Assembly: GCF_050632395.1 (NCBI RefSeq) | Contig: NZ_CP192600.1 | Coordinates: 2,046,001-2,110,000, forward strand | Direction of reading: 5' to 3' | Length of the DNA: 64,000 bases | DNA from: JAUYQR01 sp050632395 | GTDB taxonomy: Bacteria; Pseudomonadota; Alphaproteobacteria; Rhodobacterales; Rhodobacteraceae | Shown here: positions 61,007 through 64,000 of the stretch, one piece after another | Position numbering within the stretch: the stretch's first letter is position 1 | How the letters are laid out: each line of letters starts with the position of its first letter | Made by a program: the position numbers and the translations under genes | The notes under the pieces: generated by a model | Seen by the model: only the letters and a program-made list of their open reading frames with translations | Database searches by the model: none | What the model was told of the DNA's origin: nothing

Positions 61007-64000
61007 TAGGGGGTGATCCTTTTTCCGGTCCGGACCGCACCCAGCATCGCCGTGCGCATGGTCATGAGATACTCTTCGACATCCGCCTCGGTGCTGATCA
61101 GGGTTCGGCCGAAGTGGACCCCCAGATCGGCCAGGTGGACGATCTCCACCTTCGGGGGCGTGATGATCGGCCCACCCGACACATCGTTGAAGCCGTCGAC
61201 GGGCGCGGGCTGGGGCTTCGACTGGATCAGACGCGAGATCAACTGCGGGTAACGATCGCGCCGGAACCCGCTGAGGAGGGTCCGGATCGAGGGGATGAGC
61301 CGCTCCAGCGTGATACGTTCCTCAAGGGCCGCAAGGGTGCTCTGCACCTCTCCTTGAGCCGATGGTGAGGCTTCGGTGAACTCTGGCGAGGCCACGAGTT
61401 CGTCGGACAGGATCCGCAAATCCTTGGCGGCCGCCTCCCGCTCCTTGGCGACGAAACCGCGGATGTCGGACTTCAGCCGGTCCAGATCCGTCTTGATACC
61501 CTGCACCTTGTTGCCCCGGTACACATCCTCGGCGGTGACAGCGGACCTGATCCGATCAACAAGTGCCGCCTCCACGAAGTCGAGGTTCGCCTCCTCTGAC
61601 AGCAGGAAACGGCGGGCGTCGTCGAGGATTTCGCGCTGCGGTCCGCGCAGGAAGGCGTCGATCGGGTCGTAGAGCTCCTCTTTCTGCGTGGCGAGCTCGT
61701 CTCCGGCCTTGCCGGACAGGTGGGAAACGTACCAGCTGGCCGGCTTGCCGCGCAGCTCTGCGAGTGCTGTGCGGAACGGGGCAAGCGCCGAAACGAAGGC
61801 GTAATCCTTGTCGCGCGCAAGATGCGCATCGACAGAACGGGCCATCTCCTCGATCGCCTCGCCGGTCTCGCGGCCAAGCCCCTTGCCGTCACTGGACATG
61901 GGCGTGCGGCCGAACAGATCCTGATAGAGACGCCGGAGGGCCAGCACATCCGAGGCACCGAACGCATCGACAGGCTCGAGGTTGAGGTTCGGGCGCAAGG
62001 TCGGGTTGAGCAGGGCCGAGCGAAGGTCTTCGCCTTCGAGCGTGTTTCCGGAAATGGAAGCCTCGAGCCGACCCCGGCCGATCAGGGCCGCGATCATGCA
62101 CAGGGTCGCCGCCTCGGGCCAGCCATATGCAGGCCTCTCGAAAGCATCGATAAGCCCCTTGGCGGTGCTCCTGAGTGCGTTCTTCTGGTTCGACGCGATC
62201 TTGTTGAGGACTTCTGCTTCCCCCTCTGTAAGCTGCCCGTCATCGGTCATCTCAAGGTGCCGAGGGAGGTCTGCATCCTTGTAGGAGACACCACGCAGCA
62301 TGCCGAGCGAAGTGAAGACCCGGTCCACGAGGGTTTGGAACCCTTGCTCGACCCGCCCCTTTGGATCGGCGGCGCGCAGATCGAGTTTCTCGCCCCGCAC
62401 AAGAAGATCCGCCTCCGAGATCCTGTCCCTAAGGGCAGAGAGCAGTCGGCGGCGGCGCGCGTCGTTGTTCGCGCCCTTGGAGCGCAGGATCGCAGTCACC
62501 CCCTCGCGAAGTTCCGTGGAGGTCTCGCGGGTCAGGTAACGCTTGGTCTTGAGATAGGTGGCCAGCTCGTCCACCAGCCAGTTTTCTTCCCGGAGCACGA
62601 TCAACAGCTCGTTGTTTGTGATCGAGCGGGTTGCCAAGGTCTGCTCGCCCCGCTCGGACGGCGCCATGTAGGGCGTGATCAGGTTGATCGCGAGCGGGTG
62701 TTCACGGCCGATCAGGGCGTGGTGGATGCGCTGGGTGAAGGGAAAGGACTGCCCGGACGCATCGTGCGTGATTGCTTTCCGGCCGCTGAGAATCTCCCCG
62801 AACAGCATGTCGCTAAGTTCCCGGGCGACGTCCGACGCGTCGAGCCCAATCAACTTGATCTTCTGCTCAATGTCCTTCTCTTCGTCGGTCAGGAACTCGT
62901 AGAGATCCCCGTTCCGCTGGACGTAGGACTCCTGCTCAAGAAGCGCGAGCGCTGCCTCCACGTCCCGCTTGTGCCGGGTCGGGTCCAGATCGAGCCGGTC
63001 CCGCATCAGGATTGCGACGTTCCGGGCGGTCGGCTTGAACTCGTCCACGTATTTGACGAGGAAGAGCGCCTTCAGGACCCGGACGGCGAAGGGGTTCTGC
63101 TCGCCGATCTGGCGCTCTGCAGTGATAATCGCGTGCTTGGCGCTGGTTTTCACCACACCTTCGATGCCGGCGTACATCCGATCGAAGGTGGCAAGCGCGC
63201 CGAGCGGTTCGCCCATCATGGCTCGACCCACCTCCTGAAAGGCGCCCAGCATTGAGCGCTCGCCCGTTGAGGTATGGCGTCCCTCGAAGGCGTTCTGGTC
63301 CGACAGGGTCCGGATCGCCTTTTGAAAAAGCTCATACTGATAGGGGTGGAAGGGGTAAGACCGGACAAAATGATCCCGGTCGCGGAAGCCAAGCATCGTC
63401 TGGGTGCCATCTGTGAACTTGAACAAGGTTCGCAGGTTCTCTGCGTGATCGTCGTATAGTTCGCCGAGGCTCGCCTTCGCAGTGGGGGTCTTCTCGAGAA
63501 GACGGCGCTGTATCACCTCCGCGACATCTGCGGCGTTCAGTGGCAGCTTGACGTCGAAGCGGCCCATAATCTTGGAAAAGTCACTCCCGACGGCGTGGTT
63601 CATCTGTCCGATAATCGTGTCCATTTCCTGCTGGGCGGTGACCACGATCCACGCCCGGCCCCGGCAGCGGGTGTTCAGGCTCTCGGCGATGGTCTGGAGG
63701 TTCGTCATTAGTCGGACGTTGTCCGCGATGTACTGGCCGACTTCATCAACGAAGAAGTTGAGCCGGAACCCCGGCGCGGATTTTTCCTGACGGGCAACAT
63801 AGGCGCTGACCCGATCCGCGAAATCCGCGATCGAAAGTGTGCGGTCCTCCCGGTATTCCTTGAGGATGTTGCCGGATGGGACCGGGTTGCCGGTCGCCTC
63901 GGTGAAGGCATCCGTGATCGCGCGGCCGGCCATGCCGGCGGAGCGCCGCCCCAATTCCCAGTCCTTTCCGGAAATGCGCTGGAACGCCGCCCGAAAGGCC
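61006..64000 (-). CDS. brxC: BREX ATPase BrxC, N-terminus beyond window edge
   Basis: BrxC (about 998 residues visible of some 1200) is the large P-loop ATPase of BREX. The visible part includes FRLNFFVDEVGQYIADNVRL, a Walker B-type hhhhDE. Next come RGRAWIVVTAQQEMDTIIGQ, MGRFDVKLPLNAADVAEVIQ, SYPFHPYQYELFQKAIRTLS and GLGRETGEAIEEMARSVDAH. The frame stays open from 63954 to 63999 with no stop, so the Walker A is off the window. brxA and brxB would be expected next upstream. It overlaps pglX by one base (TAATG). Confidence 0.92.
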   Translation of the reverse strand, partial: AFRAAFQRISGKDWELGRRSAGMAGRAITDAFTEATGNPVPSGNILKEYREDRTLSIADFADRVSAYVARQEKSAPGFRLNFFVDEVGQYIADNVRLMTNLQTIAESLNTRCRGRAWIVVTAQQEMDTIIGQMNHAVGSDFSKIMGRFDVKLPLNAADVAEVIQRRLLEKTPTAKASLGELYDDHAENLRTLFKFTDGTQTMLGFRDRDHFVRSYPFHPYQYELFQKAIRTLSDQNAFEGRHTSTGERSMLGAFQEVGRAMMGEPLGALATFDRMYAGIEGVVKTSAKHAIITAERQIGEQNPFAVRVLKALFLVKYVDEFKPTARNVAILMRDRLDLDPTRHKRDVEAALALLEQESYVQRNGDLYEFLTDEEKDIEQKIKLIGLDASDVARELSDMLFGEILSGRKAITHDASGQSFPFTQRIHHALIGREHPLAINLITPYMAPSERGEQTLATRSITNNELLIVLREENWLVDELATYLKTKRYLTRETSTELREGVTAILRSKGANNDARRRRLLSALRDRISEADLLVRGEKLDLRAADPKGRVEQGFQTLVDRVFTSLGMLRGVSYKDADLPRHLEMTDDGQLTEGEAEVLNKIASNQKNALRSTAKGLIDAFERPAYGWPEAATLCMIAALIGRGRLEASISGNTLEGEDLRSALLNPTLRPNLNLEPVDAFGASDVLALRRLYQDLFGRTPMSSDGKGLGRETGEAIEEMARSVDAHLARDKDYAFVSALAPFRTALAELRGKPASWYVSHLSGKAGDELATQKEELYDPIDAFLRGPQREILDDARRFLLSEEANLDFVEAALVDRIRSAVTAEDVYRGNKVQGIKTDLDRLKSDIRGFVAKEREAAAKDLRILSDELVASPEFTEASPSAQGEVQSTLAALEERITLERLIPSIRTLLSGFRRDRYPQLISRLIQSKPQPAPVDGFNDVSGGPIITPPKVEIVHLADLGVHFGRTLISTEADVEEYLMTMRTAMLGAVRTGKRITP

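Noticed and set aside
59624..61009. 461-codon plus-strand frame
   Set aside because: It is antisense to the SAM and NPPY domains of pglX.
1..64000. CRISPR array
   Set aside because: No series of regularly spaced direct repeats was seen in any intergenic region.

Overview
The window looks like a chromosome segment of a high-GC alphaproteobacterium, most likely a Rhodobacteraceae (Rhodobacter/Paracoccus/Gemmobacter-like). The evidence is the compact GC-rich genes, the trpG-trpD-trpC-moaC-moeA-lexA order, a GTTC-N7-GTTC SOS box in front of lexA, and family-typical neighbours. No 16S rRNA is present, so the genus is inferred.

Positions 1-38,250 are core chromosome. They hold malate synthase G (cut by the left edge), an ArsR-SRPBCC-SRPBCC operon with two matching operator palindromes, a photolyase coupled to a DUF2256 protein, pepN, a lytic transglycosylase lipoprotein and gatB. 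Next come hisC, valS, a small membrane-protein pair divergent from a TetR regulator, and an Lrp regulator divergent from a polyamine-type cluster (decarboxylase, orphan molybdoenzyme subunit, N-carbamoylputrescine amidase). Then follow gltA, gltX, comEC, lexA, the trp/moa/moe operon, kbl-tdh for threonine breakdown, an XRE-cupin regulator and selO.

The core ends at a 50-nt 3' fragment of a tRNA-Pro(TGG) gene at 38,255-38,304, which has no 5' half. This is the scar expected at one end of an integrated element. Everything to its right (at least 25.7 kb, running off the window) looks like an island. Its left part has a Red-like recombination cassette: YqaJ exonuclease, Rad52/ERF-like annealing protein, and an SSB-like protein with an SSB-type acidic tail. 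Then come poorly coding stretches mixed with cargo: an exported dienelactone hydrolase, a lower-GC protein with a PD-(D/E)XK-like core, and a Tat-exported amidohydrolase.

Positions 47,341-64,000 look like a defence region read on the minus strand. A type 1 BREX module, brxC (cut by the right edge)-pglX-pglZ-brxL, is joined by overlapping or near-touching reading frames. A secreted ClpP-fold protein follows it. Beyond a small IS5-type transposase remnant lies a three-gene operon: a small membrane protein, a TerB-GTPase-DUF697 protein, and a second membrane-anchored GTPase. BREX is a known anti-phage system. The GTPase operon and the ClpP-like gene are the best candidates here for something undescribed. 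The target-recognition part of pglX has a sharp GC drop that suggests specificity swapping.
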